From positions 1-6,915 of the forward strand of contig DAOVNC010000191.1 of NCBI GenBank assembly GCA_030630445.1: a stretch of DNA of 6,915 nt, written 5' to 3'. The notes under the pieces were generated by a model. It saw only the letters and a program-made list of their open reading frames with translations. It made no database searches and was not told the origin of the DNA. The translations under genes were made by a program, and so were the position numbers. Positions 1-6,339 of this stretch are shown piece after piece (positions within the stretch are counted from its first letter, which is position 1; every line of letters begins with the position of its first letter). The DNA is from Kiritimatiellales bacterium. Lineage in GTDB: Bacteria > Verrucomicrobiota > Kiritimatiellia > Kiritimatiellales > Pontiellaceae.

Positions 1-125
1 CCGATGAAAATCGTGTGTAAGCGTCATCAGACTCGACCATCTTTTAGTGGGATATCTGTCTGAATAGCTCTTTGAATACGGGTAAAGTGTTAACAGTACC
101 CGTTGCGTTCTAAGGACTAACGTAG

Positions 126-145
126 ACAGGAATACCCCTTCCTGT
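126..145. repeat. Perfect inverted repeat, 7-bp arms
   Basis: ACAGGAA (126-132) and TTCCTGT (139-145) form a perfect 7-bp stem with a 6-base loop. A second copy of AGACAGGAA at 234-242 is again followed by TTCCT (245-249), giving a smaller hairpin. No T-run follows on either strand, so a terminator is unlikely. Function unknown. Confidence 0.5.
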
Positions 146-146
146 A

Positions 147-179
147 CGAAAACGGAGATGTTTAGCGCCATCGTTTTCG
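147..179. repeat. Perfect inverted repeat, 8-bp arms
   Basis: CGAAAACG (147-154) and CGTTTTCG (172-179) are exact reverse complements around a 17-base spacer. The same CGAAAACG string occurs again at 388-395, where GAAAA and TTTTC (389-403) make another small dyad. This could be a protein-binding site or a hairpin in a transcript. The sequence does not distinguish these. Confidence 0.45.
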
Positions 180-409
180 AGGGTCAAATAAAATTCGGAT
201 ATAATTTTTAAAACCCTCCATTTGGGGGAGAGCAGACAGGAAGATTCCTCTTTATCCCACCCTTTCAGGCGAGCCTAATAGTAAAATTTACTACCAAATG
301 CTGGCCTCTCGTTGTCTAAAAAGGTCCCATTTAACGGCGAGGACAGATTGGGGTAAACAAACCGAAGGGTCATCTGCGAAGAGTATCCGAAAACGATATT
401 TTCACTCGC

Positions 410-421
410 GGGGGGGGGGGG
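410..421. repeat. Homopolymer run of 12 G
   Basis: Twelve consecutive G residues lie in the non-coding left segment. Runs of this length are prone to slippage in replication and to length errors in sequencing. I see no open reading frame or promoter that a length change would switch. Confidence 0.9.
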
Positions 422-503
422 ACATCCGAACCTGACTCGCAGATTACACGTAATCCATTGTCATGCAATTATTAACGAATATTATATCGGCTCTTCGTTG
501 CTT

Positions 504-615
504 GAACCGTGCCTTTGGCACTATTTTATCGCGGAAATGATGCTTCGCGGCATGGGTGTGGATAGGTTTTACCACCCGCTCCTTTTGGTCGATGAACCAT
601 GCCGGGGCACTATTT
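504..615. repeat. Pair of related repeats with internal dyads
   Basis: The 504-526 copy reads GAACC-GTGCC-TTT-GGCAC-TATTT and the 594-615 copy GAACC-ATGCC-GGG-GCAC-TATTT. Each centre is a small inverted repeat: GTGCC/GGCAC in the first and TGCC/GGCA in the second. The pair is spaced about 90 bp. GGCATGG at 549-555 is also the reverse complement of CCATGCC at 597-603, so the second copy can form a larger stem with an inner GGGTG/CACCC pair (554-558, 573-577). The start of this block, GGCTCTTCG at 489-497, loosely recalls the ends of ISL3-type insertion sequences, but no transposase or opposite end is present. Confidence 0.45.
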
Positions 616-699
616 ACTTACGTAACCTACGATATCGCAAGGCTCAACGTACATTTGCAAATTATCAATCGCTTCGCTCATGGGAAAGACGTCAGAGGG

Positions 700-717
700 A
701 CTCCGAGGTCGGGGAGT
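700..717 (-). terminator. Weak stem-loop downstream of the phosphatase pair
   Basis: ACTCC (700-704) and GGAGT (713-717) can pair as a short GC-rich stem about 60 bp past the stop of the last minus-strand gene. No T-run follows on the minus strand, so it is at best a poor candidate for the end of the gene cluster transcript. Confidence 0.15.
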
Positions 718-775
718 GTGGTGAAAATATGAAGCTTGAAGTAACCCCAGTTTGACGAAAAGTCGTAACCCCGGC

Positions 776-1993
776 TTATCCAAGCAACCGGTTGAGCTGG
801 AACCCAACCAGGCAGACATCGTCGGTAAAGGAGCCGTCGGGCGAAAAGGCCGCCGCATCGGACTCCAATGATTCGAACAGCGTCGCCAGCGGTTCGTCCC
901 CATGCTTGCAGGCCGAGGCGAGCAACCGTTCCTTGCCGAAATATTCCCCCGCCGCATTGGGGACGGAAAGCAGGCCGTCGGTGAACAGCACCACGGAATC
1001 GCCGGGATCCATGGTTTGCTCGGTGGTTGGGTAGGCCGCGGCGTCCACGACCGCCAAAGGCGGGCCGCATTGTTCGCAGCCTTCGAGCCATGCAGCTTTG
1101 CTTCCTTTTTTGAGATGGATGGGCTGCGGGTGGCCGGCACTCGCATAGCGAACCGTTCCGGTGGCGACATCAAGGACGAGGTAGCACGCCGTTACATCAA
1201 GTGGAATTTCATCCTGGCAAAGCAGTGGAGCCAGCAACTGGTTCATCCGCTCAAGATAGGCACCGGGTTCGAGCCCGAGCGGGGAAATCTCCTGCATAAT
1301 ACCGCGGATCAGCGCTGTGCCCAATGCGGCCCTCAAACCGATCCCCTGGACATCGCAAAGGAAGATGCCCGCTTCGGTGTCGGAGATCCGGAGGATGGAG
1401 CAATAGTCGCCGCTCACCTCGCTGCACGAATGGAAACGGTGAAGAAACTCCACACAGCCCTTCCCCAGAGCAGCCCCTTCGGGAAACGCAGGATAGCTAC
1501 ACTGGAAAAAGGCATTCTGCAACTCGCCCGCCATACGGACATCCTCTTCCATCTCCTCCTTGATCAGACGGATTTCCTCGGCATAGCGCTGGCTTCGCAA
1601 CTCGGCCTCCTTATGCTCGGTGATGTCGCGCGAGATCCCGAAGGTTCCTATGATTTTCCCGTCTTCATCCTTCAGCGGCATCTTGGTGGTGGAGACCCAG
1701 CTCACGCTCCCGTCCGCCCAGGTCTCCTTTTCCACGATGCCGGAGAGTGCTTCGCCGGTTTCGATGATCCTCTGCTCGTCGGCAAAGGCTTGCTCGGCGT
1801 GTTCGCGGCTAAACACATCGAAATCGGTCTTCCCGGCAATGATGTCCGAAGACTCCCAGCGATGCTTTTCCGCACACGCCCGGTTGATCATAATGAACCG
1901 GGATTCGCGATCCTTGAAGTAGACCGCGTCGGACAGCGTATCCATCAGGTTGGCCAGGATAAATCCAGAATCTGAAGCGGGTTTGCTATTCAT
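776..1993 (-). CDS. PAS domain-containing SpoIIE/RsbU-type serine phosphatase, divergent copy
   Basis: This 405-residue cytoplasmic protein has no signal peptide or membrane segment. Residues about 10-127 form a PAS sensor domain (VYFKDRESRFIMIN start, GTFGISRDIT end). Residues 128-165 are a charged helical linker. Residues about 175-400 are a PP2C-like phosphatase domain of the SpoIIE/RsbU family, which removes phosphate from Ser/Thr of small anti-sigma antagonists or other partners using two metal ions. The probable metal aspartates are present: SGDYC (D196), DVQGIG (D214), FTDG (D339) and TDDV (D391/D392). The usual His of the DVxGHG motif is Ile218, and the linker LQxxFFP Pro is Gln, so this copy is less canonical than its neighbour. 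Its ATG overlaps the upstream paralogue's stop by 8 bp, with GGGG 7 bases ahead, pointing to coupled translation. The domain call is secure. Ligand and substrate are unknown. Confidence 0.88.
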   Translation of the reverse strand: MNSKPASDSGFILANLMDTLSDAVYFKDRESRFIMINRACAEKHRWESSDIIAGKTDFDVFSREHAEQAFADEQRIIETGEALSGIVEKETWADGSVSWVSTTKMPLKDEDGKIIGTFGISRDITEHKEAELRSQRYAEEIRLIKEEMEEDVRMAGELQNAFFQCSYPAFPEGAALGKGCVEFLHRFHSCSEVSGDYCSILRISDTEAGIFLCDVQGIGLRAALGTALIRGIMQEISPLGLEPGAYLERMNQLLAPLLCQDEIPLDVTACYLVLDVATGTVRYASAGHPQPIHLKKGSKAAWLEGCEQCGPPLAVVDAAAYPTTEQTMDPGDSVVLFTDGLLSVPNAAGEYFGKERLLASACKHGDEPLATLFESLESDAAAFSPDGSFTDDVCLVGFQLNRLLG

Positions 1994-3218
1994 CCTTCAA
2001 CCCCATTGGTTTTTGATAGGCCAACCCCACCAAGCACACATCGTCGTCGAACATGCCATTCGCCGAAAAGCGGCGCGACTCATCGATCAAAGCCGGGAAA
2101 AGTTCGGGAAGGGGCTGGCCAACATGCCGTTGCGCCGCCGCGAGCAACCGCTCTTCGCCAAACTCCGCGCCATCGGAATCCGGCACCTCGTACAAGCCGT
2201 CGGTATACATGACCACCGCATCGCCGGGATGGATCCGAACCTCGGCAGTTGGATACCCGGCATCCTCGGCAATGGCCAAGGCCGGTCCGCGCATGGACGT
2301 ATCGCCCAGCAACCAGTCCGCCTTCTTTTCAGACGCCTGGAAATGCAACGGGATCGGATGCCCGGCATTGGCCATGCGCAACCGTCCCGTGGCGGCATCG
2401 AAGACCGCATAGCAGGCGGTGGCATACAGGAAGGTATCCTCTTGGTGAAGGATCGGCAGCAACAACTCGTTCATGCGCCCGAGAAAATGGCCGGGATCGG
2501 ATTCCCGATGCATCAGCTCCTCCACCATGGCATAGATGAGCGCCGTCCCAAGAGCCGCACGCACACCATGCCCCATCACATCGCACAACAGGATCCCGCT
2601 TTCGGTTTCGGACAGGCGGCGGACGGAGCAAAAGTCGCCGCTAACCATTTCGCTGGCGCGATAATGGTGGTGGAACCGCACGGCACTGGCGGAAGGAGCC
2701 ACGCCTCGGGGAAAGGTGGGGTACGAGCGGGGAAAGAAGGTTTTCTGCAACTCGGCCGCCATGCGCACCTCTTCCTCCATCTCCTCCTTGATGCGCTTGA
2801 TCTGTTCGGCATAGTAGGCGGCGCGTAGCTCTGCTTCCTTCTGGACCGTGATATCGCGCGAAACCCCGAATGTGCCCACAACCTTCCTCGCCGAATCCCG
2901 TAGCGGCATTTTCGTGGTTGAAACCCAGGCCGTTTGGCCATCCTTCAAGGTCACCTTCTCCACGATGCCTTCGAGCGGCTCGCCGGTTGCGATGATGCGC
3001 TGCTCGGCCGCGAACATGCGGCGGGCATCCGCCTCCTTGTAGTTGTCGAAATCGCTTCTGCCGAGCGCGTCTGCAGGCGTATCGTAGCCGTGCCACACGG
3101 CGGCGGACTTGTTCACCAAAATGAAGCGCGACTGCAAATCCTTGAAGCAGATCGTATCCGTCATGTTATCCATGAGGTTCTGCAGTAAAAAGCGGGGATC
3201 ATATGGATCGGGGGTCAT
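1986..3218 (-). CDS. PAS domain-containing SpoIIE/RsbU-type serine phosphatase, canonical copy
   Basis: This 410-residue soluble protein has the same layout as the gene after it: PAS domain at about 8-124, a charged helical linker at 125-165 (repeated KEEMEEE-type segments, then LQKTFFPRSYP), and a SpoIIE/RsbU PP2C domain at about 175-402. Its motifs are fuller: SGDFC (D195), DVMGHG (D213, H217), NAGHP (284-288), YTDG (D340) and DDDVCLV (391-397). Proteins of this type dephosphorylate serine or threonine on regulatory partners when the sensor domain is engaged. No kinase or antagonist gene lies in the window. The ATG start is supported by GGAG 6 bases upstream (3225-3228). About half the residues match the downstream paralogue by eye, so the pair probably arose by tandem duplication. 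It sits 83 bp after the desulfidase gene on the same strand with no clear terminator between them, so read-through is possible. Confidence 0.9.
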   Translation of the reverse strand: MTPDPYDPRFLLQNLMDNMTDTICFKDLQSRFILVNKSAAVWHGYDTPADALGRSDFDNYKEADARRMFAAEQRIIATGEPLEGIVEKVTLKDGQTAWVSTTKMPLRDSARKVVGTFGVSRDITVQKEAELRAAYYAEQIKRIKEEMEEEVRMAAELQKTFFPRSYPTFPRGVAPSASAVRFHHHYRASEMVSGDFCSVRRLSETESGILLCDVMGHGVRAALGTALIYAMVEELMHRESDPGHFLGRMNELLLPILHQEDTFLYATACYAVFDAATGRLRMANAGHPIPLHFQASEKKADWLLGDTSMRGPALAIAEDAGYPTAEVRIHPGDAVVMYTDGLYEVPDSDGAEFGEERLLAAAQRHVGQPLPELFPALIDESRRFSANGMFDDDVCLVGLAYQKPMGLKDE

Positions 3219-3301
3219 TCTTGTCTCCGTGAACTGGGAATATTCTTAAGGAAACTCCCTATCCGCTTCAACGCAAAAGGCAAGAAAACCGCGCCGAACC
3301 G

Positions 3302-4609
3302 TTATTTTCCGCCAGCGAAATCGGTCGAAATCGCGGCCTTTTCGATCATGATGTCGAGCATCGCACCATCCACCTGCGACATGCCAACCATGCCGATGCG
3401 CCCCAGATTCCGGATGGTTTCTTCTGCCGTGGCTCCAACAAAACCCTCCACCTGGGTGATCCCGTGGTTGTTCAGCGCCATATGCGCGGAACGGATTGCG
3501 GAACTCGTGGAACTGGCCACCTTAAAGGCGCAGCCTTCTTTTGCCCCGTCGCAAAGCATGCCGCCCAGATCGCTAATCAGATTGTTCGTGGCCAGCGCAA
3601 TCTTTGGCAAATCCTTCCCTGCACGCTGATAAACAATAGCGACCGCCGCGCCGACCCCTGCGGAAATGGCGCACCCGCAGAGCGGGGAAAGGCTCCCCGT
3701 GAAGCACTTGATGTAGCTGTTGATCAAATGGGACAAGGCGATGCTGCGAATGACAACCCCCTCCTCCAAACCATAGTGCTTGCCCACAAGGTACGGAACA
3801 AGGATCGCCACAATCCCCTGATTCCCGCTCCCGCCGCTAGACATCACCGGCAGGCTGAGTCCGCCCATTCTCGCATCCGCCGCCGACGCGGTCATGACTT
3901 CTGCCGAAGCCGACACACTGCCCTCCCGGTGCTCCTGCACAACGAGTTCGGCGATATAATGACCGACCCGGCGCAATAAAAGCCCCTCATCGCAGGCATG
4001 CAGGTTCATATCAATGCCCTGCTTAATATAGTCGTAGTCCGCAGGATCGAGCTGCTCGGCCAGATCCACCAGCTCGGCGATGCTTGCCCGGCTCAGCGAG
4101 GTCCTGAAATCGTTTTCGTCGGCTTGGTTCGGGAGGGCATTGGCGGGCAGAATTTCGCGACCGTTATGCTCCAGCTTGATCACATGGGTATGGGAGCCTT
4201 CAATCACCGCCCGTGCCGATTCTTTTCCTGCATGAAGAAGCACGTCGATGTACAGATGCCTCCGGGTCTTGTCGCAAGCGATCTCCGCCTTCCGTGCATG
4301 GATAAGCTCTTTCGCGCGGCCGAGGTTTTCCTCGGTCGCACAATCCAGAATTTTCATCTCCAACCCGGGCCGCTTAATCAGTGCCCCGAGAACACCGGCA
4401 ATCAAGTTGCCCCGTTCGCCCCCGGTATTCGGAATCGTCACGGCAAGACCGTTTTTATAGACCCCGGGATCGACGGATATATGCACCTCCGAGAGCTCCC
4501 CGTCCAACTGTTCGCCAGCCAGGCTGGCCGCATAGGCAACGGCAATCGGTTCCGTGCAGCCAAGCGCCGGAAACACATCGTTCTTCAAAACTTCGGTAAG
4601 AATATTCAA
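3302..4609 (-). CDS. cyuA: L-cysteine desulfidase family protein (CyuA/CdsB, serine dehydratase alpha-like)
   Basis: This 435-residue protein matches the UPF0597/YhaM family, whose members CyuA (E. coli) and CdsB (Methanocaldococcus) break L-cysteine down to pyruvate, ammonia and sulfide with an oxygen-sensitive [4Fe-4S] cluster. Family hallmarks are visible: PALGCTEP near the N-terminus (Cys18), TASAADARMGG, SSGGSGNQGI, a cysteine cluster near SPLCGC (Cys311, Cys313), and GGMLCDGA (Cys353). Cys18, Cys311 and Cys353 align with the three cluster ligands known in CdsB. Length is normal for the family. I chose TTG at 4609 as start because AGGGGG lies 7 bases upstream and the family motif then begins at the expected distance. 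A TTG at 4663 would add 18 residues unlike the family, lacks a ribosome site and falls within a candidate -10 box. Activity on serine instead of cysteine cannot be excluded. Confidence 0.85.
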   Translation of the reverse strand: MNILTEVLKNDVFPALGCTEPIAVAYAASLAGEQLDGELSEVHISVDPGVYKNGLAVTIPNTGGERGNLIAGVLGALIKRPGLEMKILDCATEENLGRAKELIHARKAEIACDKTRRHLYIDVLLHAGKESARAVIEGSHTHVIKLEHNGREILPANALPNQADENDFRTSLSRASIAELVDLAEQLDPADYDYIKQGIDMNLHACDEGLLLRRVGHYIAELVVQEHREGSVSASAEVMTASAADARMGGLSLPVMSSGGSGNQGIVAILVPYLVGKHYGLEEGVVIRSIALSHLINSYIKCFTGSLSPLCGCAISAGVGAAVAIVYQRAGKDLPKIALATNNLISDLGGMLCDGAKEGCAFKVASSTSSAIRSAHMALNNHGITQVEGFVGATAEETIRNLGRIGMVGMSQVDGAMLDIMIEKAAISTDFAGGK

Positions 4610-4616
4610 TTCACTT

Positions 4617-4622
4617 CCCCCT
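4617..4622 (-). promoter_or_regulatory. Ribosome binding site that sets the TTG start of the desulfidase gene
   Basis: On the minus strand AGGGGG is followed by 7 bases and then TTG (4609). No ATG or GTG lies in frame between here and the conserved PALGCTEP motif, so this site decides the start. Confidence 0.65.
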
Positions 4623-4662
4623 AAAACCGGAATGGGAATACCTACTGGATAGTGGAACTTCA

Positions 4663-4692
4663 ACTATCCGGAAAAGGGAGAGCGTATTGCAA
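4663..4692 (-). promoter_or_regulatory. Candidate sigma70-type promoter for the desulfidase gene
   Basis: On the minus strand TTGCAA (4687-4692) and GATAGT (4663-4668) are separated by 18 bases, each matching four of six consensus positions. Transcription would start near 4656 and leave a leader of about 46 bases before TTG at 4609. The match is moderate and rests on consensus alone. Confidence 0.35.
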
Positions 4693-4742
4693 AGCAACAG
4701 AGGAACACAACGAGGAATCAAAAAAAGAGGTGGGCAAAAAAG

Positions 4743-4793
4743 TGGCGCACCCAAGAGGAGTCGAACCTCTAACCTCCTGATTCGTAGTCAGGT
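4743..4793 (-). tRNA. 3' fragment of tRNA-Arg (ACG), probable attachment site
   Basis: Read on the minus strand, this is the 3' two thirds of a tRNA. It has an anticodon stem CCTGA/TCAGG (4788-4792, 4776-4780), a loop CTACGAA with anticodon ACG, a five-base variable region AGGTT, and a T-arm AGAGG-TTCGACT-CCTCT. These are followed by the acceptor strand TGGGTGC, discriminator G and an encoded CCA (4743-4745). The D-arm and the matching 5' acceptor strand (expected GCACCCA) are absent: beyond 4793 the sequence turns AT-rich and unrelated. This is what one junction of an element integrated into the 3' part of a tRNA gene looks like. The integrase gene follows on the AT-rich side. The fragment itself is not expected to yield a working tRNA. 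Confidence 0.85.
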
Positions 4794-4803
4794 GATAGGT
4801 TTA

Positions 4804-4869
4804 ATGTATTTTACCGTTTACTAGCTACTTATGTATTTCCATTTATTATTGATGCAACCATTATGCAAC
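4804..4869. repeat. Short direct repeats between the attachment site and the integrase
   Basis: ATGTATTT occurs at 4804-4811 and 4831-4838. ATGCAAC occurs at 4852-4858 and 4863-4869, 11 bp apart, which is about one helical turn. Short direct repeats in this position are typical of arm-type binding sites for tyrosine recombinases or excisionase. The repeats are seen directly and the role is inferred. Confidence 0.4.
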
Positions 4870-4875
4870 TTTTGA

Positions 4876-4905
4876 TTGACTTTCCATACCGATAAATCGC
4901 ATATT
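4876..4905 (+). promoter_or_regulatory. Candidate integrase promoter
   Basis: TTGACT (4876-4881) and CATATT (4900-4905) are 18 bases apart. Transcription would begin close to the ATG at 4912, implying a nearly leaderless message. This would fit the lack of any Shine-Dalgarno sequence before that ATG. Based on consensus matching only. Confidence 0.3.
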
Positions 4906-4911
4906 GCACCC

Positions 4912-6111
4912 ATGAAAAAGGCGACCATCAAAGAAGACGGATACGAGATTTTTGCAGGTTTTAGAATCCGTGTAATCAATCCACCATCAGGGAAGCGTTA
5001 TCAAGTAGATCTTGGAAAGAAGTCGGGAAAGCATGTCCGCAAAAGCTACAAGATCCTTCAGGACGCTCGCAATTTCGCCCAGACCAAGAGCGTAGAAGCT
5101 GACAACAAGGGAATTGCCGCTCTCAAATTCACCGACGCACAAAAAAGCGATGCAAACGAAGCCCTGCATCTTTTAAAAGAATACGGAATCAACCTCCGCA
5201 CCGCCGCACAATACTATATTAAACAAAATCAAAAGGTAGACCACACGAATGGCATTGGCGCACTCATTGATCAACACCTTAAAGCAAAAGCAAATTTGCG
5301 CCCACGTGCGTATTTAGAAACGCAAACCCACCTCAATCCCTTCAAAGCCGATCTGGGAGCTAGAGCAATCGGCTCCATCGAACCATCAGATGTTGACGTA
5401 TGGTTGGATCAGAAGGGATTTATGCCGACTAGCAGAGCAAATCACCGTCGCTACCTTAGTATCTTTTTTAACTGGGCGGTGGATAACGAGAAGATTCAAA
5501 GCAACCCCGTCAAGAAAACCCGCAAAATAAAGAAAGAGCACCATACACCTAAAATATACACCGCCAACGAAGTGGCAACCCTCATAGAGAAAGCCGAACA
5601 ACACCACCCACATCTCGCCCCCTATCTCGCCATCGCTTTCTTCGGTGGAATTAGACCCCAAGAAATCCTTCGTCTTAGTTGGACGGATATTGATATGACT
5701 CATAAGGAAATTCACATTCAGGCAGGACAGGCCAAGACCAGTACCGCCCGCATAGTTCACATCTCTGACAATCTGCTTAAGTGGCTTGCCAAATACCGCC
5801 AACAGGATGGCCCAATCTTTTCTTACTCTCCCGACACCCTCAAACGCTGGAGACAGAACATACACAAGAAAGCCTGCATCAAGTCCATTCAAGACGGTGC
5901 TCGCCACTCATTTGCCACTTATCACCTTGCTCTGAATTCCATTGATGACACCTTGCAGGAACTAGGTCACGTTGATACCAAGATGCTCTTCAAACACTAC
6001 AGAGGGCTTGCCAAGAACCGTAAAGCACAGGCAAAACAGTTCTTCAACATTCTTCCAGAGGATACCACCAAGGATAAGGTAATCCCCTTTAAAACCGCCA
6101 AATCCGCATAG
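4912..6111 (+). CDS. Site-specific tyrosine recombinase (integrase)
   Basis: This 399-residue protein would cut and rejoin DNA at the tRNA-Arg attachment site to integrate, and with a helper excise, the element. Residues about 1-60 form a basic N-terminal region that may bind arm sites. About 105-205 is the core-binding domain. About 215-370 is the catalytic domain. Catalytic residues seen are Arg248 (GGIRPQE), Lys275 (GQAKTS), Arg331 (ARHSF), His353 (LGHVD) and the nucleophile Tyr363 (KHYRG). The position of the usual box II His, three before Arg331, is Asp328. I prefer ATG at 4912 over TTG at 4876 (411 residues) because TTGACT at the latter looks like a -35 box; neither start has a ribosome site. 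Base composition is more AT-rich than the chromosomal genes to the left, consistent with transfer. Family is secure. Host range and partner are unknown. Confidence 0.9.
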   Translation: MKKATIKEDGYEIFAGFRIRVINPPSGKRYQVDLGKKSGKHVRKSYKILQDARNFAQTKSVEADNKGIAALKFTDAQKSDANEALHLLKEYGINLRTAAQYYIKQNQKVDHTNGIGALIDQHLKAKANLRPRAYLETQTHLNPFKADLGARAIGSIEPSDVDVWLDQKGFMPTSRANHRRYLSIFFNWAVDNEKIQSNPVKKTRKIKKEHHTPKIYTANEVATLIEKAEQHHPHLAPYLAIAFFGGIRPQEILRLSWTDIDMTHKEIHIQAGQAKTSTARIVHISDNLLKWLAKYRQQDGPIFSYSPDTLKRWRQNIHKKACIKSIQDGARHSFATYHLALNSIDDTLQELGHVDTKMLFKHYRGLAKNRKAQAKQFFNILPEDTTKDKVIPFKTAKSA

Positions 6112-6129
6112 CCCTAGATCACCATTAAA

Positions 6130-6150
6130 AAATAAATCAACACTTTATTT
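6130..6150 (+). terminator. AT-only stem-loop after the integrase
   Basis: AAATAAA (6130-6136) and TTTATTT (6144-6150) pair around a 7-base loop shortly after the integrase stop, with a run of five T at 6155-6159. The stem has no GC pairs, so termination would be weak at best. Confidence 0.25.
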
Positions 6151-6160
6151 CATATTTTTG

Positions 6161-6188
6161 TTGCTATTTCAATTTGATCCGCTATAGT
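6161..6188 (+). promoter_or_regulatory. Candidate promoter for the excisionase-like gene
   Basis: TTGCTA (6161-6166) and TATAGT (6183-6188) are 16 bases apart, matching four and five of six consensus positions. The transcript would start near 6195 and carry a leader of about 145 bases holding a tiny ORF and a stem-loop before the HTH gene at 6340. Confidence 0.4.
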
Positions 6189-6238
6189 GTTTGAACAGAT
6201 GCAGGAAGTCGTTAACCTTCCATGTAGAGGTAAATCAA

Positions 6239-6274
6239 ATGAAAATACTAAATAAGACTACGGCGGTTGGCTAA
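6239..6274 (+). CDS. Possible 11-residue leader peptide
   Basis: ATG at 6239 opens a frame encoding MKILNKTTAVG and ends at TAA 6272-6274. GAGG (6227-6230) stands 8 bases before the ATG, a good ribosome site. It lies between the candidate promoter and a strong stem-loop that precedes the excisionase-like gene, a layout compatible with translational or attenuation control. A frame this short can arise by chance, and no codon enrichment such as runs of one amino acid is seen. Confidence 0.3.
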   Translation: MKILNKTTAVG

Positions 6275-6291
6275 CGAGGTTGCTCTCCTAT

Positions 6292-6322
6292 ATCGCTCAT
6301 TAGGTCAAATTAATAGAGCGAT
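6292..6322 (+). promoter_or_regulatory. Strong stem-loop in front of the excisionase-like gene
   Basis: ATCGCTC (6292-6298) pairs with GAGCGAT (6316-6322). ATTA (6299-6302) continues the stem with TAAT (6311-6314), leaving one bulged A and an 8-base loop, 11 bp in all. No T-run follows and the ribosome site AAAGGA begins 3 bases later (6326-6331), so a role in controlling translation or as an operator is likelier than termination. Confidence 0.5.
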
Positions 6323-6339
6323 CTCAAAGGACAGTAATA

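Larger units (their letters stand above)
1..775. other. Gene-poor AT-richer segment left of the phosphatase genes
   Basis: I see no supportable gene here. The only open frame of any size (498-755, plus strand) resembles no family I know and its composition is not protein-like. By eye the GC content is clearly below that of the adjoining phosphatase gene. The segment holds small perfect dyads (126-145, 147-179, 238-249, 389-403), a run of 12 G (410-421), two related repeats at 504-526 and 594-615, and GTAACCCC twice (741-748, 765-772). It lies downstream of the minus-strand gene cluster, so it could hold that cluster's transcription end, a decayed mobile element, or a structured non-coding transcript. 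None of these can be decided from the sequence. Confidence 0.5.

Noticed and set aside
498..755. Plus-strand frame of 85 codons in the left segment
   Set aside because: No ribosome site, no family resemblance, and it runs through the paired repeats.
902..1975. Long plus-strand frame of 357 codons opposite the downstream phosphatase gene
   Set aside because: It mirrors the high-GC minus-strand gene. The minus-strand frame carries clear PAS and SpoIIE motifs, and this product resembles no family.
1950..2828. Plus-strand frame of 292 codons opposite the upstream phosphatase gene
   Set aside because: Same reason: an antisense frame caused by codon bias of the real gene, rich in His, Arg and Gly without recognisable motifs.
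4610..4663. Longer desulfidase start at TTG 4663
   Set aside because: No ribosome site, an N-terminal extension unlike the family, and overlap with a candidate -10 box. TTG at 4609 has AGGGGG at proper spacing.
4743..4830. Complete tRNA gene
   Set aside because: Beyond 4793 there is no D-stem and no strand complementary to the acceptor TGGGTGC, so the tRNA cannot be completed here.
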